Shown: positions 24,610 through 33,615, counted from the first letter of the stretch. The stretch is DNA of 64,000 nt from Marininema mesophilum (GCF_900106775.1 NZ_FNNQ01000002.1:238374-302373); one strand, 5' to 3'. Notes: a model not told the origin generated them from the letters alone. Numbers and translations are program-made.

Positions 24610-24898
24610 TTGCGGATGCGGTTCCGTGTGTGATATGATGCAAGAGTGAACGGTTTCAGCCACCATCCATTTAAACTATGGTTGGGAGAGAATCCGTTAT
24701 GCGGGTGTAGCTAACATATACCACCTGTCGTGTGACCGCTTATTGGACGGATTTTTAGCAGGCGTTGTAGTTCACTATCTTTTTGGCTATACTGATAGAA
24801 GAATGAAGTCCGGCCGAGGAGAGTGGGTTTGTCACCCACTCTTTCCCTTTGTATCGGGTTCTAAGGGAAGTGTTGGGCGTTGAAGGAGGGAATTAGGG
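24610..24898 (+). promoter_or_regulatory. Promoter and long leader of the rimP-nusA-infB operon
   Basis: A TTGCGG (24610) and TATGAT (24634) with 18-base spacing may form the promoter. The roughly 240-base leader contains agagtgggt / acccactct (about 24819-24845), followed by tttcccttt, a possible attenuator. No known riboswitch was recognised. Confidence 0.45.
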
Positions 24899-25369
24899 GT
24901 GGGCCGTAAAGTAGTAGAGACTGTAGAAGCATTGGCGGTTCCGATCTTGGCGGAAGAAGGGTTGGAGCTATATGATACGGAATTTACGAAGGAAGGGAAG
25001 AACTGGTTCCTTCGTGTGTATATCGACCGACCGCAAGGCAAGGTGGACCTCGATGATTGCAGTCGGATTAGCGAACGGCTCAGCGCTGAACTGGATGATG
25101 GAAATCTGATTGCCGGTGGCTATTTTTTAGAGGTCTCTTCTCCAGGAGTAGAGCGGCCGTTAAAAAAAGAAGACCACTTTAATCAGGCTATCGGAAGTCG
25201 GGTATTAATCACCACTTATGAGGCGATGGATGGACGGAAAACGTTCGAGGGAGAACTGCTCGAATATTCCGGAGGACCCAATGGAAAAGCGATTCTTGAT
25301 ATGGATGGGGATCAGGTTGAGGTTCCAATAAATAAAATAGCCAAAGCCAAAAGGGTCTTAGTGGTTTAA
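24899..25369 (+). CDS. rimP: Ribosome maturation factor RimP
   Basis: Assists 30S subunit assembly. 156 residues from GTG at 24899 with gaaggaggg upstream. The N-terminal alpha/beta domain (about 1-85) has LELYDTEFTKEGKNWFLRV and DDCSRISERLSAELD, plus the signature LEVSSPGVERPLKK. A C-terminal Sm-like barrel follows (FEGELLEYSGG, VEVPINKIAKAKRVLVV). It is the first gene of the conserved Bacillus operon and lies 21 bases before nusA. Confidence 0.96.
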   Translation: MGRKVVETVEALAVPILAEEGLELYDTEFTKEGKNWFLRVYIDRPQGKVDLDDCSRISERLSAELDDGNLIAGGYFLEVSSPGVERPLKKEDHFNQAIGSRVLITTYEAMDGRKTFEGELLEYSGGPNGKAILDMDGDQVEVPINKIAKAKRVLVV

Positions 25370-25390
25370 TCGAAGGGAGGAGAAGTGACG

Positions 25391-26491
25391 ATGAATGCAG
25401 AGTTTATCGAAGCCCTCATTCAACTAGAGAAAGAAAAGGGCATTCGTAAAGAAGTCTTAATCGAGGCGATTGAGGCGGCTCTGATCTCAGGATACAAACG
25501 TAACTTCCACTCGGCGCAAAATGTACGGGTCGATATCGATAGAGAGACAGGGCAGGTACGTGTATTTGCTCGGAAAACGGTTGTGGAAGAAGCTCTGGAT
25601 CCTCGTCTTGAAATTTCATTGGACGCGGCACGGGAGATCCTTCCCTCATATGAGCTGGATGATATTGTAGAGATCGAAGTAACACCAGCTGACTTTGGTC
25701 GGATTGCGGCACAGACGGCGAAACAGGTGGTTACCCAGCGAATCCGGGAAGCGGAGCGCAGTATTATTTATGAAGAGTTCGCAGATCGAGAAGAGGATAT
25801 TGTTACTGGGATTGTGCAACGTTCGGATAATCGCAACTATTATATTGACTTGGGCCGGGTGGAAGCTCTTCTCCCCCATGCGGAGACTATGCCAGGAGAG
25901 CGTTTTAAACATAATGACCGTGTGAAAACATTTATTACCAGGGTAGAAAAATCAACCAAGGGGCCCCAGGTGTTTGTATCTCGTACCCATCCGGGCTTAC
26001 TAAAGCGACTCTTTGAGCTGGAAGTACCCGAAATTTACGAAGGCATTGTGGAGATTCGTTCTGTGGCTAGGGAAGCAGGCTACCGGTCTAAAATTGCTGT
26101 TGCGACAAGGGATGAGCAAGTTGATCCTGTGGGAGCCTGTGTTGGTCACCGTGGGATGCGGGTACAAACCGTAGTTAATGAGCTCCGCGGAGAAAAAGTG
26201 GATATCGTACGTTGGTCAGAAGAGCCCGTGGAGTTTGTCTCCAATGCGCTTAGCCCTTCAAAGGTCGTCAGTGTCGATATTCACGAAGATGAAAAAATTG
26301 CACGGGTAATTGTACCTGATCACCAACTTTCCCTCGCTATTGGGAAAGAAGGGCAAAACGCTCGCCTGGCTGCCAAGTTGACGGGTTGGAAAATTGATAT
26401 TAAAAATGAGTCAGAGGGTACGGGTGAGGCTACTGAGCCAGAGATGGTCGAAGAAGAGAAGGACGAAAGTCCTGATCTCGACCGGGCGTAA
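25391..26491 (+). CDS. nusA: Transcription elongation/termination factor NusA
   Basis: Binds RNA polymerase and nascent RNA, modulating pausing, termination and antitermination. 366 residues from ATG at 25391, ggagg ten bases ahead; a GTG at 25385 is too close to it. N-terminal polymerase-binding domain about 1-125, S1 domain (IVTGIVQRSDNRNYYIDLGR, LPHAETMPGERFKHNDRV), KH1 (VGACVGHRGMRVQTVVNELR) and KH2 (LAIGKEGQNARLAAKLTGWK). The acidic C-terminal tail (about 25 residues, EGTGEATEPEMVEEEKDES) is typical of Firmicutes, which lack the repeats of E. coli NusA. Confidence 0.97.
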   Translation: MNAEFIEALIQLEKEKGIRKEVLIEAIEAALISGYKRNFHSAQNVRVDIDRETGQVRVFARKTVVEEALDPRLEISLDAAREILPSYELDDIVEIEVTPADFGRIAAQTAKQVVTQRIREAERSIIYEEFADREEDIVTGIVQRSDNRNYYIDLGRVEALLPHAETMPGERFKHNDRVKTFITRVEKSTKGPQVFVSRTHPGLLKRLFELEVPEIYEGIVEIRSVAREAGYRSKIAVATRDEQVDPVGACVGHRGMRVQTVVNELRGEKVDIVRWSEEPVEFVSNALSPSKVVSVDIHEDEKIARVIVPDHQLSLAIGKEGQNARLAAKLTGWKIDIKNESEGTGEATEPEMVEEEKDESPDLDRA

Positions 26492-26517
26492 ATCCATCCG
26501 TAAGGAGGTGGTCCGCG

Positions 26518-26796
26518 TTGAAAACACGCAAAGTACCCATGCGCAAATGTGTTGCATCCCAGGAGATGTTTCCTAAAAAGGAACTCATCCGAGTGGTGCG
26601 TACTCCGGATGAAGAGATACGAATCGACCCCACCGGTAAGCTATCAGGGCGGGGGGCCTATCTCCGGGCTGAAGCTGAATATGTCGAGATGGCAAAAAAG
26701 CGGAAAGCCCTTGAGCGGGCACTTAAAATGAAAGTAAGTGATGAGCTTTATCAGGAGTTACATGAGTATATTGCTACGGGGAAGCTGAATGGATAA
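26518..26796 (+). CDS. ylxR: YlxR family RNA-binding protein
   Basis: 92-residue basic protein of the DUF448/YlxR family encoded between nusA and ylxQ in Firmicutes. Motifs RKCVASQEMFPKKELIRVVR and DPTGKLSGRGAYL are diagnostic. Start TTG at 26518 with ggaggtgg upstream. It overlaps ylxQ by eight bases. Work in Bacillus links the family to nucleoid-associated or RNA/RNase P-related roles; nothing in this sequence decides among them. Confidence 0.93.
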   Translation: MKTRKVPMRKCVASQEMFPKKELIRVVRTPDEEIRIDPTGKLSGRGAYLRAEAEYVEMAKKRKALERALKMKVSDELYQELHEYIATGKLNG

Positions 26797-27103
26797 AGTG
26801 TATCAGCTTCTAGGACTAGCAATGCGTGCAGGGAAGGTAGTCTCAGGGGAAGAACAGGTTTTAAATGTTGTACGGTCAGGTAAAGCGCATCTAGTCCTCT
26901 TGTCCGATGATGCTTCGCCAAATACTCACAAGAAGATCACGGACAAATGCTCTACCTATCAGGTCCCGTTGTCCCAAGCAGGTTCCCGTCAGGCGTTGGG
27001 CAAGGCAGTGGGTAAGTCGGAACGCGTAGTGATCGCGGTCACGGACCCTGGCTTCTCACGTGCGATGAGGAATCGGATACCAGCAACTGACGGGGGTGGC
27101 TGA
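26789..27103 (+). CDS. ylxQ: L7Ae-family ribosomal-protein-like YlxQ
   Basis: 104 residues with the L7Ae/L30e fold: VYQLLGLAMRAGKVVSGEEQ, VRSGKAHLVLLSDDASPNT, YQVPLSQAGSRQALGKAVGK. The family binds kink-turn RNA. It starts at ATG 26789 inside the end of ylxR and ends about where infB begins, so the three genes are coupled. Its exact target is not known from the sequence. Confidence 0.93.
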   Translation: MDKVYQLLGLAMRAGKVVSGEEQVLNVVRSGKAHLVLLSDDASPNTHKKITDKCSTYQVPLSQAGSRQALGKAVGKSERVVIAVTDPGFSRAMRNRIPATDGGG

Positions 27104-29504
27104 TTTGTCGAAAATTCGCGTATATGAATATGCTAAGCAGTTGAGTATGAGTAGTAAAGAAGTGATTACCATCCTAAAGCGTATGGGTGTTGAAGTAAAC
27201 AACCATATGAGTGTGATGGATGATGAAGCAGTTAGTAAAGTAGAGAAATTCTTTAAAGATGTAAAGCAGGGGGCGGAGAAAACGGAACAGAAAACGACGC
27301 ATCAGAAATCGGAGAGCCGCAATCAAGGCGGCGAACAGAATCGTAGTCAAGCTAGCCGTAGCCAGGGGAATGGTCAAGGCAATCGTAGTCAAGGTAGCCG
27401 TAGCCAGGGAAGCGGCCAAGGCAGTCGTAGTCAGGGAAGCGGCCAAGGTAGCCGTAGCCAAGGAAGCGGCCAAGGCAGTCGTAGCCAGGGAAGCGGCCAA
27501 GGCAATCGTAGCCAGGGAAGCGGCCAAGGCAATCGTAGTCAAGGTAGCCGTAGCCAAGGAAGCGGCCAAGGCAATCGTAGCCAAGGTGGAGAGAATCGTA
27601 GCGACGAACGTCGCAGCTCGAACAACCGTAGTGGCGGTGGGCGTAGCAACAACTTTGGTAGCGGAGGTGGCAACCGCGGCGGACGTCGTGGTGGACGTCG
27701 TGGTGGACGCAAGGACAACCGTCGCCCACAAGGACCAAAGCAAGCACCTGTACTCCCATCGGAAATAGAAGTTAGTGGTCCAATGACCGTAAGCGATGTC
27801 GCTCGTCTCCTGCGACGAGAAGCCTCTGAAGTGATCAAAAAATTGATTGGTATGGGCACGATGGCTACGATCAATCAGGAGATCGATGTGGATGCGATCA
27901 CACTTGTTTCTGAAGAATTTGGTGCAAAGGTGATCTTCAAGGAACAAATCGATGAATCTGCATTCGAAAATATTGAAGAACAAGACGATCAAGCGGACTT
28001 GAAAGAGCGTCCTCCAGTCGTAACCATCATGGGACACGTCGATCATGGGAAAACCACTTTGCTCGATACGATCCGTCAGACGAAGGTCACTGCGGATGAA
28101 GCTGGTGGAATTACCCAACATATCGGTGCTTACCAGGTGGAGAATAAAGGGAAGAAGATTACTTTCCTAGATACTCCCGGTCACGCTGCCTTTACAACTA
28201 TGCGGGCGCGTGGAGCACAGGTAACCGATATTACGATTCTTGTCGTAGCGGCGGACGATGGTGTGATGCCTCAAACGATTGAAGCGATAAACCATGCAAA
28301 AGCGGCAGAGGTCCCAATTATCGTGGCCGTGAACAAAATGGATAAGCCTGAAGCAAATCCAGACAAAGTAAAGCAACAACTCTCCGAACATGGTCTAGTA
28401 CCTGAGGAGTGGGGTGGCGATGCAATTTTTGTTCCCGTATCCGCTGTAACAGGCGAAGGGATCGATGATATCCTAGAAATGATCTTGCTTGTATCTGAAG
28501 TTCAGGAATATAAAGCCAACCCGGATAAACGGGCACGTGGTGTTGTTATTGAGGCTGAACTCGATAAGGGTCGTGGAACCGTTGCAACTCTATTGGTTCA
28601 AAATGGTACCCTCCATGTGGGAGATGCCATTGTTGCTGGACCTTACTTCGGTAAAATCCGGGCGATGGTCAATGACCTGGGTCAACGGGTAAAAGTAGCA
28701 GGTCCTTCTACCCCGGTAGAGATCTTAGGACTAGCAGATGTTCCAGCGGCAGGGGATCCTTTTATCATCTATGAAGATGAGAAAAAAGCGCGTGAAGTCG
28801 CTGCTGCACGGGAACAGAAAAAACAACAATCAGAGTTGGGCGCTTCTAACCGGGTCACCTTAGATGATCTCTTCAAACAGATCCAAGAAGGTGAGATGAA
28901 AGATCTCAACGTCATCATTAAAGCGGATGTACAAGGTTCTGCTGAAGCTTTGCGCAGTTCCTTGGAGAAAATTGATGTGGCAGGTGTGCGCATCAACATC
29001 AAACACTCGGGTGCTGGTGCGATCACAGAATCCGATGTGACCCTTGCTTCTGCTTCTAACGCGATTGTGATTGGGTTTAACGTACGTCCAGAACCTAACG
29101 CACGGGTAACGGCAGATCAAGAGAAAGTGGATATCCGTCTTCACCGCGTAATCTACAACGTGATCGAAGAAATTGAATCCGCAATGAAAGGCATGCTGGA
29201 CCCTGAGTTCCGAGAGAAGATTATGGGACGTGCAGAAGTGCGGCAAATCTTTAAAGTTTCCAAAGTGGGTACAATTGCTGGCTGTTATGTAACTGAAGGC
29301 AAGATCGTCCGTGATGGGAAAGCCCAGTTGATTCGTGACGGTGTAGTTATTCATGAAGGGGATATCGATGCCTTGAAACGCTTTAAGGACGATGCTAAGG
29401 AAGTAGCCCAAGGCTATGAATGTGGCGTTACCCTCAAGAATTATAATGATATTCATGAGGGAGATGTTATCGAAGTCTTCATCATGGAAGAAATTGCACG
29501 CTAA
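27096..29504 (+). CDS. infB: Translation initiation factor IF-2
   Basis: GTPase that places initiator tRNA on the 30S subunit and promotes subunit joining. 802 residues from GTG 27096; TTG at 27105 (ggggtgg just before) would give MSKIRVYEYAKQ and may be the true start. IF2N domain first (RVYEYAKQLSMSSKEVITIL), then a long linker of Arg-Ser-Gln-Gly repeats (about 75-165) and an RGG-like tract (GGNRGGRRGGRRGGRK), a second IF2N (about 225-280), and the GTPase core with GHVDHGKTTLLD, DTPGHAAF and NKMDKPEANP, then domains II-IV. It is overlapped at both ends by neighbours in the operon. Confidence 0.98.
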   Translation: MADLSKIRVYEYAKQLSMSSKEVITILKRMGVEVNNHMSVMDDEAVSKVEKFFKDVKQGAEKTEQKTTHQKSESRNQGGEQNRSQASRSQGNGQGNRSQGSRSQGSGQGSRSQGSGQGSRSQGSGQGSRSQGSGQGNRSQGSGQGNRSQGSRSQGSGQGNRSQGGENRSDERRSSNNRSGGGRSNNFGSGGGNRGGRRGGRRGGRKDNRRPQGPKQAPVLPSEIEVSGPMTVSDVARLLRREASEVIKKLIGMGTMATINQEIDVDAITLVSEEFGAKVIFKEQIDESAFENIEEQDDQADLKERPPVVTIMGHVDHGKTTLLDTIRQTKVTADEAGGITQHIGAYQVENKGKKITFLDTPGHAAFTTMRARGAQVTDITILVVAADDGVMPQTIEAINHAKAAEVPIIVAVNKMDKPEANPDKVKQQLSEHGLVPEEWGGDAIFVPVSAVTGEGIDDILEMILLVSEVQEYKANPDKRARGVVIEAELDKGRGTVATLLVQNGTLHVGDAIVAGPYFGKIRAMVNDLGQRVKVAGPSTPVEILGLADVPAAGDPFIIYEDEKKAREVAAAREQKKQQSELGASNRVTLDDLFKQIQEGEMKDLNVIIKADVQGSAEALRSSLEKIDVAGVRINIKHSGAGAITESDVTLASASNAIVIGFNVRPEPNARVTADQEKVDIRLHRVIYNVIEEIESAMKGMLDPEFREKIMGRAEVRQIFKVSKVGTIAGCYVTEGKIVRDGKAQLIRDGVVIHEGDIDALKRFKDDAKEVAQGYECGVTLKNYNDIHEGDVIEVFIMEEIAR
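27345..27594 (+). repeat. 24-base tandem repeats in the IF-2 linker
   Basis: Imperfect copies of a unit encoding GSRSQGSGQ or GNRSQGSGQ follow each other, roughly eight to ten times. Third-position differences (agtcag/agccag/agccaa) separate the units. Confidence 0.85.
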
Positions 29505-29790
29505 TCAGCTGGTCGTCGGCGTCTTGGAATGCCGCTGCCGGGTGTTAGGTTCCCGGTCTCTGAAAGAAAAACGGAGTGCTGTTAAAAGCGGTATTGAACG
29601 AATAAGACAACGGTTTAATTTATCTGCGGCGGAAGTAGGCGCCCAGGACGACCGGCAAATAGCTATGATGGCAGTAGGGGGGGTGGCGAGCGATAAACGG
29701 CTCTTAGAACGAGAGCTGACGCTCGCCCTCAACCTGTTGGAGAACATCGATGGATTAGAGATTATTGACGCCGATATATCCTTCCTATAA
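29494..29790 (+). CDS. ylxP: YlxP family protein (DUF503)
   Basis: 98 residues from TTG at 29494, which overlaps the infB end by 11 bases; no ATG is available before the conserved part. Family motifs: VVGVLECRCRVLGSRSLKEK, then a long helix ending QRFNLSAAEVGAQDD, and the closing strand EIIDADISFL. It is the usual neighbour between infB and rbfA. The role is undetermined; some studies tie it to ribosome or RNA functions. Downstream, rbfA follows after about 60 bases. Confidence 0.9.
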   Translation: MHANQLVVGVLECRCRVLGSRSLKEKRSAVKSGIERIRQRFNLSAAEVGAQDDRQIAMMAVGGVASDKRLLERELTLALNLLENIDGLEIIDADISFL

Positions 29791-29852
29791 GAACGTAGGC
29801 GATATGATTAAGTCCCATGAGGAGTGGATCAGGCGAACAGGAGGTGTCGTCG

Positions 29853-30206
29853 ATGTCGCGTATCCGTGCGAGTCGAGTCGGCGAACAGATAAAAAAAGAA
29901 TTGAGTTACGTGTTGCAACAGGAGATGAAGGATCCGCGCATCGGGTTTGTTACCGTTACGGCGGTAGAGATGAGTGGGGACTTACAACAGGCAAAGGTGT
30001 TTATCAGCGTCTATGGCGATGATGAGCAGAAGAAACAAACCCTTGAAGGGTTGGAAAAAGCGAAGGGCTTTCTTCGCTCTGAAGTAGGCCGACGAATCCA
30101 ACTTCGTCATACGCCTGAGTTGGTTTTTAAGTTCGACAGTTCAATCGAACACGGGAACCAAATCTCCAAACTGTTGGAAGAAGTGAATAAGGATGATGAA
30201 CAATAA
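29853..30206 (+). CDS. rbfA: 30S ribosome-binding factor A
   Basis: Cold-adaptation and 16S rRNA maturation factor with a KH-like fold. 117 residues from ATG 29853, with caggaggtg upstream; the open frame extends further upstream without support. Motifs: MSRIRASRVGEQIKKELSYV, EMKDPRIGFVTVTAVEMSGD, then YVFVSVYG-like KVFISVYGD and LRHTPELVFKFDSSIEHG. It overlaps nrnA by 14 bases. Confidence 0.96.
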   Translation: MSRIRASRVGEQIKKELSYVLQQEMKDPRIGFVTVTAVEMSGDLQQAKVFISVYGDDEQKKQTLEGLEKAKGFLRSEVGRRIQLRHTPELVFKFDSSIEHGNQISKLLEEVNKDDEQ

Positions 30207-31182
30207 CTGGGTGGAAGCAGTCCAATTTCTCCGTGAAGGAAGTCATTTTTTAGTGATCTCCCATATCCACCCGGATGGGGATGCCATTGGTTCTACTTGT
30301 GCAGTTAGCGCCATCCTAAAAAGGCTAGGAAAGTCTAGCACACTCGTTAACGCGAGCGGTGTACCTGAAAAGTTCATATTCTTACCAGATGCGGAAAGGA
30401 TCCTCACTCCGGAGCAAGTACGGGAGGGGGGTCCCTTTTCCCGCGTGGTGGCAGTAGATGTGGCGGATGCAGAGAGGATGGGTGAGATTGAAGGGCTTGT
30501 AACGGAGGATGTTCAAATCCTCAATATTGACCATCATCCCACCAATGATCGTTTTGGTACGGTAAATCTGATTATCGATCATGCTGCATCAACTACGGAG
30601 ATCCTATGTCAGCTGGTGGATGAGTTGGACCTTGAATGGGATCGATCCTTGGCCGAGCCCCTCTATACCGGCCTGTTGACGGATACAGGTGGTTTTCGTT
30701 ACTCAAATACAACACCTGCAGTGATGCAACTAGCTGCTCGAATGTTGGAAATTGGCGTTGATGCAGGAACCATCGCAGATCGTACGCTGGAGACGGTGAC
30801 CCAGAGCCAGCTTCATCTCCTGCGACGGTCCTTAGATACCCTCACCTTTGCTGAAGGTGGACGAATAGCATGGATGTGGTTATCCCGCGAAGACTTTGCT
30901 TTAGTAGGTGCCAGTGAAGAGGACATGGATGGGATTGTGAACTATGCGCGCAATGTGAACAGCGTGGATGTTGGTATCCTTTTTCGTGAAACGGATAGGG
31001 GTGAGATAAAAGTCTCCCTTCGTTCACGAGAGATCGTCGATGTAGGAGTACTCGCTCAATCCTTTGGTGGTGGTGGACATGCTCGCGCGGCAGGTTGTAC
31101 ACTACAGGGTTCACGGGATGAGGTAGTAAAACTTCTCCTTGAACGGGTAACAGAGCGTTTAAGAGAAGGGAGCAGTGCCTGA
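30193..31182 (+). CDS. nrnA: DHH-family nanoRNase / pAp phosphatase
   Basis: Degrades 2-5-nt RNA and dephosphorylates pAp, as NrnA does in Bacillus. 329 residues. DHH-domain motifs: ISHIHPDGDAIGST (motif I), VAVDVAD (II), NIDHHPTND (III, DHH), TGLLTDTGGFRYSNT (IV), and the C-terminal DHHA1 motif SFGGGGHARAAGC, all intact. Two ATG codons (30193, 30196) are possible starts. Coupled to rbfA and to truB, whose ATG overlaps its stop codon. Confidence 0.95.
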   Translation: MMNNNWVEAVQFLREGSHFLVISHIHPDGDAIGSTCAVSAILKRLGKSSTLVNASGVPEKFIFLPDAERILTPEQVREGGPFSRVVAVDVADAERMGEIEGLVTEDVQILNIDHHPTNDRFGTVNLIIDHAASTTEILCQLVDELDLEWDRSLAEPLYTGLLTDTGGFRYSNTTPAVMQLAARMLEIGVDAGTIADRTLETVTQSQLHLLRRSLDTLTFAEGGRIAWMWLSREDFALVGASEEDMDGIVNYARNVNSVDVGILFRETDRGEIKVSLRSREIVDVGVLAQSFGGGGHARAAGCTLQGSRDEVVKLLLERVTERLREGSSA

Positions 31183-32087
31183 TGCTACATGGAGTGATTC
31201 CAGTAAAAAAAGCAGCGGGTATGACCTCCCATGATGTGGTCGCCCGTATTCGTCGGTTGGCGGGACAAAAGCGGGTCGGTCATACAGGTACCTTGGACCC
31301 TGATGTGGTCGGGGTGCTTCCTATTTGTTTGGGTCAAGCGACACGGATTGCCGAGTATGTACAACATTTACCCAAAAGGTATCAAGGGACACTTGTCTTG
31401 GGACGTGCGACCGATACCCAAGATGCTTCTGGGGAAACGATCGCTGAGGTAGCCAAGGTAGACATCACACTGGATCAGATCGATGAAGCCTTTTCTCGTT
31501 TTATAGGAGAGATTGAGCAGATGCCTCCGATGGTATCTGCTGTCAAAGTTGATGGGCGGCGCCTTTATGAATATGCTCGTGAGGGTAAAGAAGTTAAGCG
31601 TTCTCCTCGTAAAGCAATGATCTATTCCTTAGAGCGCATAGATTTTACTGAAGGGGAGCAGCCAAGGATCGATTTTGATGTATGGTGTTCCAAAGGAACT
31701 TATGTGCGTACACTCTGTGTGGATATTGGAGAGAGTCTAGGGGTTCCTGCGCATATGTCTCACCTTGTACGAATGAACAGTGGTCCATTTACCCTAGAGG
31801 ATTGTTTTACCTTAGAAGAGTTGGCAGAGGTTGCTTTCCAAAATACCTGGGAGAGTGTACTGACCGGTCCAGGGGAAGCTTTACCTCATTTTCCAAGTAT
31901 CATCCTTTCTGATGAGGATTACGGAGAGTTGATGAATGGACTTTCAGTAGAGTGGGAGGAAGATGAGCCCCTACTACCTGAATCTGTACGAATCCGGGTC
32001 TATACAGAGGATGGCCGATTCTGTGGGTTGTATCGTCAGGTGGATGAGCGAACTGCGGATCCGGAAAAGGTTTTTCGGGAGTGGTGA
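31182..32087 (+). CDS. truB: tRNA pseudouridine-55 synthase
   Basis: Makes the universal pseudouridine 55 in the T-loop of tRNAs. 301 residues. Catalytic Asp lies in VGHTGTLDPDVVGVLP; other motifs are KKAAGMTSHDVV at the N-terminus, RYQGTLVLGRATDTQD, QMPPMVSAVKVDGRRLYEYA and CSKGTYVRTLCVDIGE. A C-terminal PUA-like extension follows. The start ATG overlaps the nrnA stop. Confidence 0.97.
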   Translation: MLHGVIPVKKAAGMTSHDVVARIRRLAGQKRVGHTGTLDPDVVGVLPICLGQATRIAEYVQHLPKRYQGTLVLGRATDTQDASGETIAEVAKVDITLDQIDEAFSRFIGEIEQMPPMVSAVKVDGRRLYEYAREGKEVKRSPRKAMIYSLERIDFTEGEQPRIDFDVWCSKGTYVRTLCVDIGESLGVPAHMSHLVRMNSGPFTLEDCFTLEELAEVAFQNTWESVLTGPGEALPHFPSIILSDEDYGELMNGLSVEWEEDEPLLPESVRIRVYTEDGRFCGLYRQVDERTADPEKVFREW

Positions 32088-32107
32088 CGGGATAGGAGAT
32101 GACACCG

Positions 32108-33052
32108 ATGGAGACCATCCATATCACATATCCGCTGAGGGAGGAATTGCCTTCAGGGCCAGTCGCACTTGCGATTGGTTACTTCGACGGGGTCCATCGG
32201 GGCCATCAAGCAGTGATCGAGAGTGCTCGTCGACTGGCGGAATCAACAGGTGCAAAGACTGGAATTATGATATTTCATCCTCACCCACGAGAAGTGTTGG
32301 GTAAGGGGACGATGAGCCACTACTTAACTCCTTTACCAGAGAAATTACGTCAATTTGCCAAATTAGGCGTTGATCGTACGTATGTCGTGCGCTTTGATAA
32401 GGATTTTGCAAGGCTTTCAAAGGAGAGTTTTGTGAAAGAGGTTCTCCTCCCCTTAGAAGTGTCGGGTATGGCTTGTGGCTTCAACTTTTCCTTTGGTCAA
32501 GGTGCAGAAGGAAAGGCTGAAGATCTTAAACAACTTGGAGAAGGGTATTTTGAGGTAATGATCACAACTCCTATTGATTTGGAGGGATCACCCGTGTCCA
32601 GTACCCGTCTACGGGGCTTATTGGCAGCTGGTCAGGTAGAGGAAGCGGCACAGATTTTGGGTCGTCCGTTTTCCCTGCGTGGGCGAGTGGGGGAAGGAGA
32701 TCGTAGGGGACGTACGATAGGCTATCCGACTGCTAACCTGATATTAGAAGAACCCTATACCGTACCACTTGAGGGTGTATACGCCGTTACGGTGAACTGG
32801 GGGGATGAAGAGCGGGCGAAGGGGATGATGAATATCGGTCACCGTCCGACTTTCAACGACCCGATTCCTCGTCGTACGTTGGAAGTTCATCTCTTTGACC
32901 GTGATGAGGATCTTTATGGACAGGAGTTAACCGTTCATTTTTATCACCGTCTTCGGAAGGAAAAACGCTTCCAGTCCGTGGATGAGCTGATCGCCCAGCT
33001 AAAAAAAGACGAGCAGGACGCACGGAGGTTTCTGCAACAAAAGCTTAGTTGA
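32108..33052 (+). CDS. ribF: Bifunctional riboflavin kinase / FAD synthetase
   Basis: Phosphorylates riboflavin to FMN and adenylates it to FAD. 314 residues from ATG 32108 with ataggag nine bases before; ATG 32099 follows that site with no gap. N-terminal nucleotidyltransferase domain: IGYFDGVHRGHQAV, ACGFNFSFGQGAEG, SPVSSTRLRGLL. C-terminal flavokinase: GRTIGYPTANLIL, GVYAVTVNW, MNIGHRPTF, EVHLFD. Last gene before the rpsO promoter region. Confidence 0.97.
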   Translation: METIHITYPLREELPSGPVALAIGYFDGVHRGHQAVIESARRLAESTGAKTGIMIFHPHPREVLGKGTMSHYLTPLPEKLRQFAKLGVDRTYVVRFDKDFARLSKESFVKEVLLPLEVSGMACGFNFSFGQGAEGKAEDLKQLGEGYFEVMITTPIDLEGSPVSSTRLRGLLAAGQVEEAAQILGRPFSLRGRVGEGDRRGRTIGYPTANLILEEPYTVPLEGVYAVTVNWGDEERAKGMMNIGHRPTFNDPIPRRTLEVHLFDRDEDLYGQELTVHFYHRLRKEKRFQSVDELIAQLKKDEQDARRFLQQKLS

Positions 33053-33092
33053 TTTTGCCTTTTTGCTCTCATTTACTCTGACAAGGTTTGTA

Positions 33093-33218
33093 TGCTATAC
33101 TATTGGATGTGCTATAGTGGGTGTCGCTCACTTAAGCCAAGAACCCTTAGCGCGGATTATCGACTACCTCGGCGTTGGCCTGGGCTAAGGGGGTTCGGAA
33201 TTGAAGGAGGTGAAAGAA
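33093..33218 (+). promoter_or_regulatory. rpsO promoter and structured leader
   Basis: An extended -10 element tgcTATACT ends at 33101. The leader can fold gaacccttagc (33141-33151) with gctaagggggttc (33184-33196), ending just before aaggagg. S15 represses its own synthesis through such leaders in several bacteria; this fold is a candidate, not proven. Confidence 0.55.
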
Positions 33219-33488
33219 ATGAGCTTGTCTTTGGAACGCAAACAAGAGATTATTAACGAGTTCAAAACCCATGAAAACGATACGGGTTCTCCAGAAGTTC
33301 AGATCGCTATCTTGACCACGCGGATCAACGAATTGAACGATCATCTTCGTAATCATAAGAAAGATCATCACTCTCGCCGCGGTCTTCTAAAGATGGTTGG
33401 GCAACGTCGTAACTTGCTTAACTACCTGAAGAACAACGATGTTGCGCGGTATCGGACTGTGATTGGAAAATTGGGCTTGCGTCGGTAA
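33219..33488 (+). CDS. rpsO: 30S ribosomal protein S15
   Basis: Binds the three-way junction of 16S rRNA central domain. 89 residues, the universal length, from ATG 33219 with gaaggaggtg. Motifs: MSLSLERKQEIINEF, THENDTGSPEVQIAILT, HKKDHHSRRGLLKMVGQRR and the C-terminal RTVIGKLGLRR. It is followed by its own terminator and then pnp, the order found from E. coli to Bacillus. Confidence 0.98.
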   Translation: MSLSLERKQEIINEFKTHENDTGSPEVQIAILTTRINELNDHLRNHKKDHHSRRGLLKMVGQRRNLLNYLKNNDVARYRTVIGKLGLRR

Positions 33489-33495
33489 CACAAAC

Positions 33496-33520
33496 AGCGG
33501 GGACTTCCCCCGCTTTTTTC
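33496..33520 (+). terminator. Intrinsic terminator between rpsO and pnp
   Basis: agcgggg / ccccgct with T-run. Confidence 0.8.
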
Positions 33521-33615
33521 GTAGTCGGATCTAAAAAGTTGCCAAAAGGATATACTGGATGAATGCAGAAAAGTAAAGGGTAATGTTCTCCATGAGAGGA
33601 GGAATACGAGTCATA

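Noticed and set aside
24590..24898. Riboswitch in the rimP leader
   Set aside because: The leader is long, but I recognised no aptamer core; only a terminator-like hairpin is clear.
27370..27768. Second plus-strand frame inside the IF-2 repeats
   Set aside because: Repeat-driven open frame (Val/Ala/Lys-rich), no start signal.
27174..28121. Long minus-strand frame opposite infB (315 codons)
   Set aside because: Antisense shadow produced by the repetitive codons of the IF-2 linker; low-complexity product.
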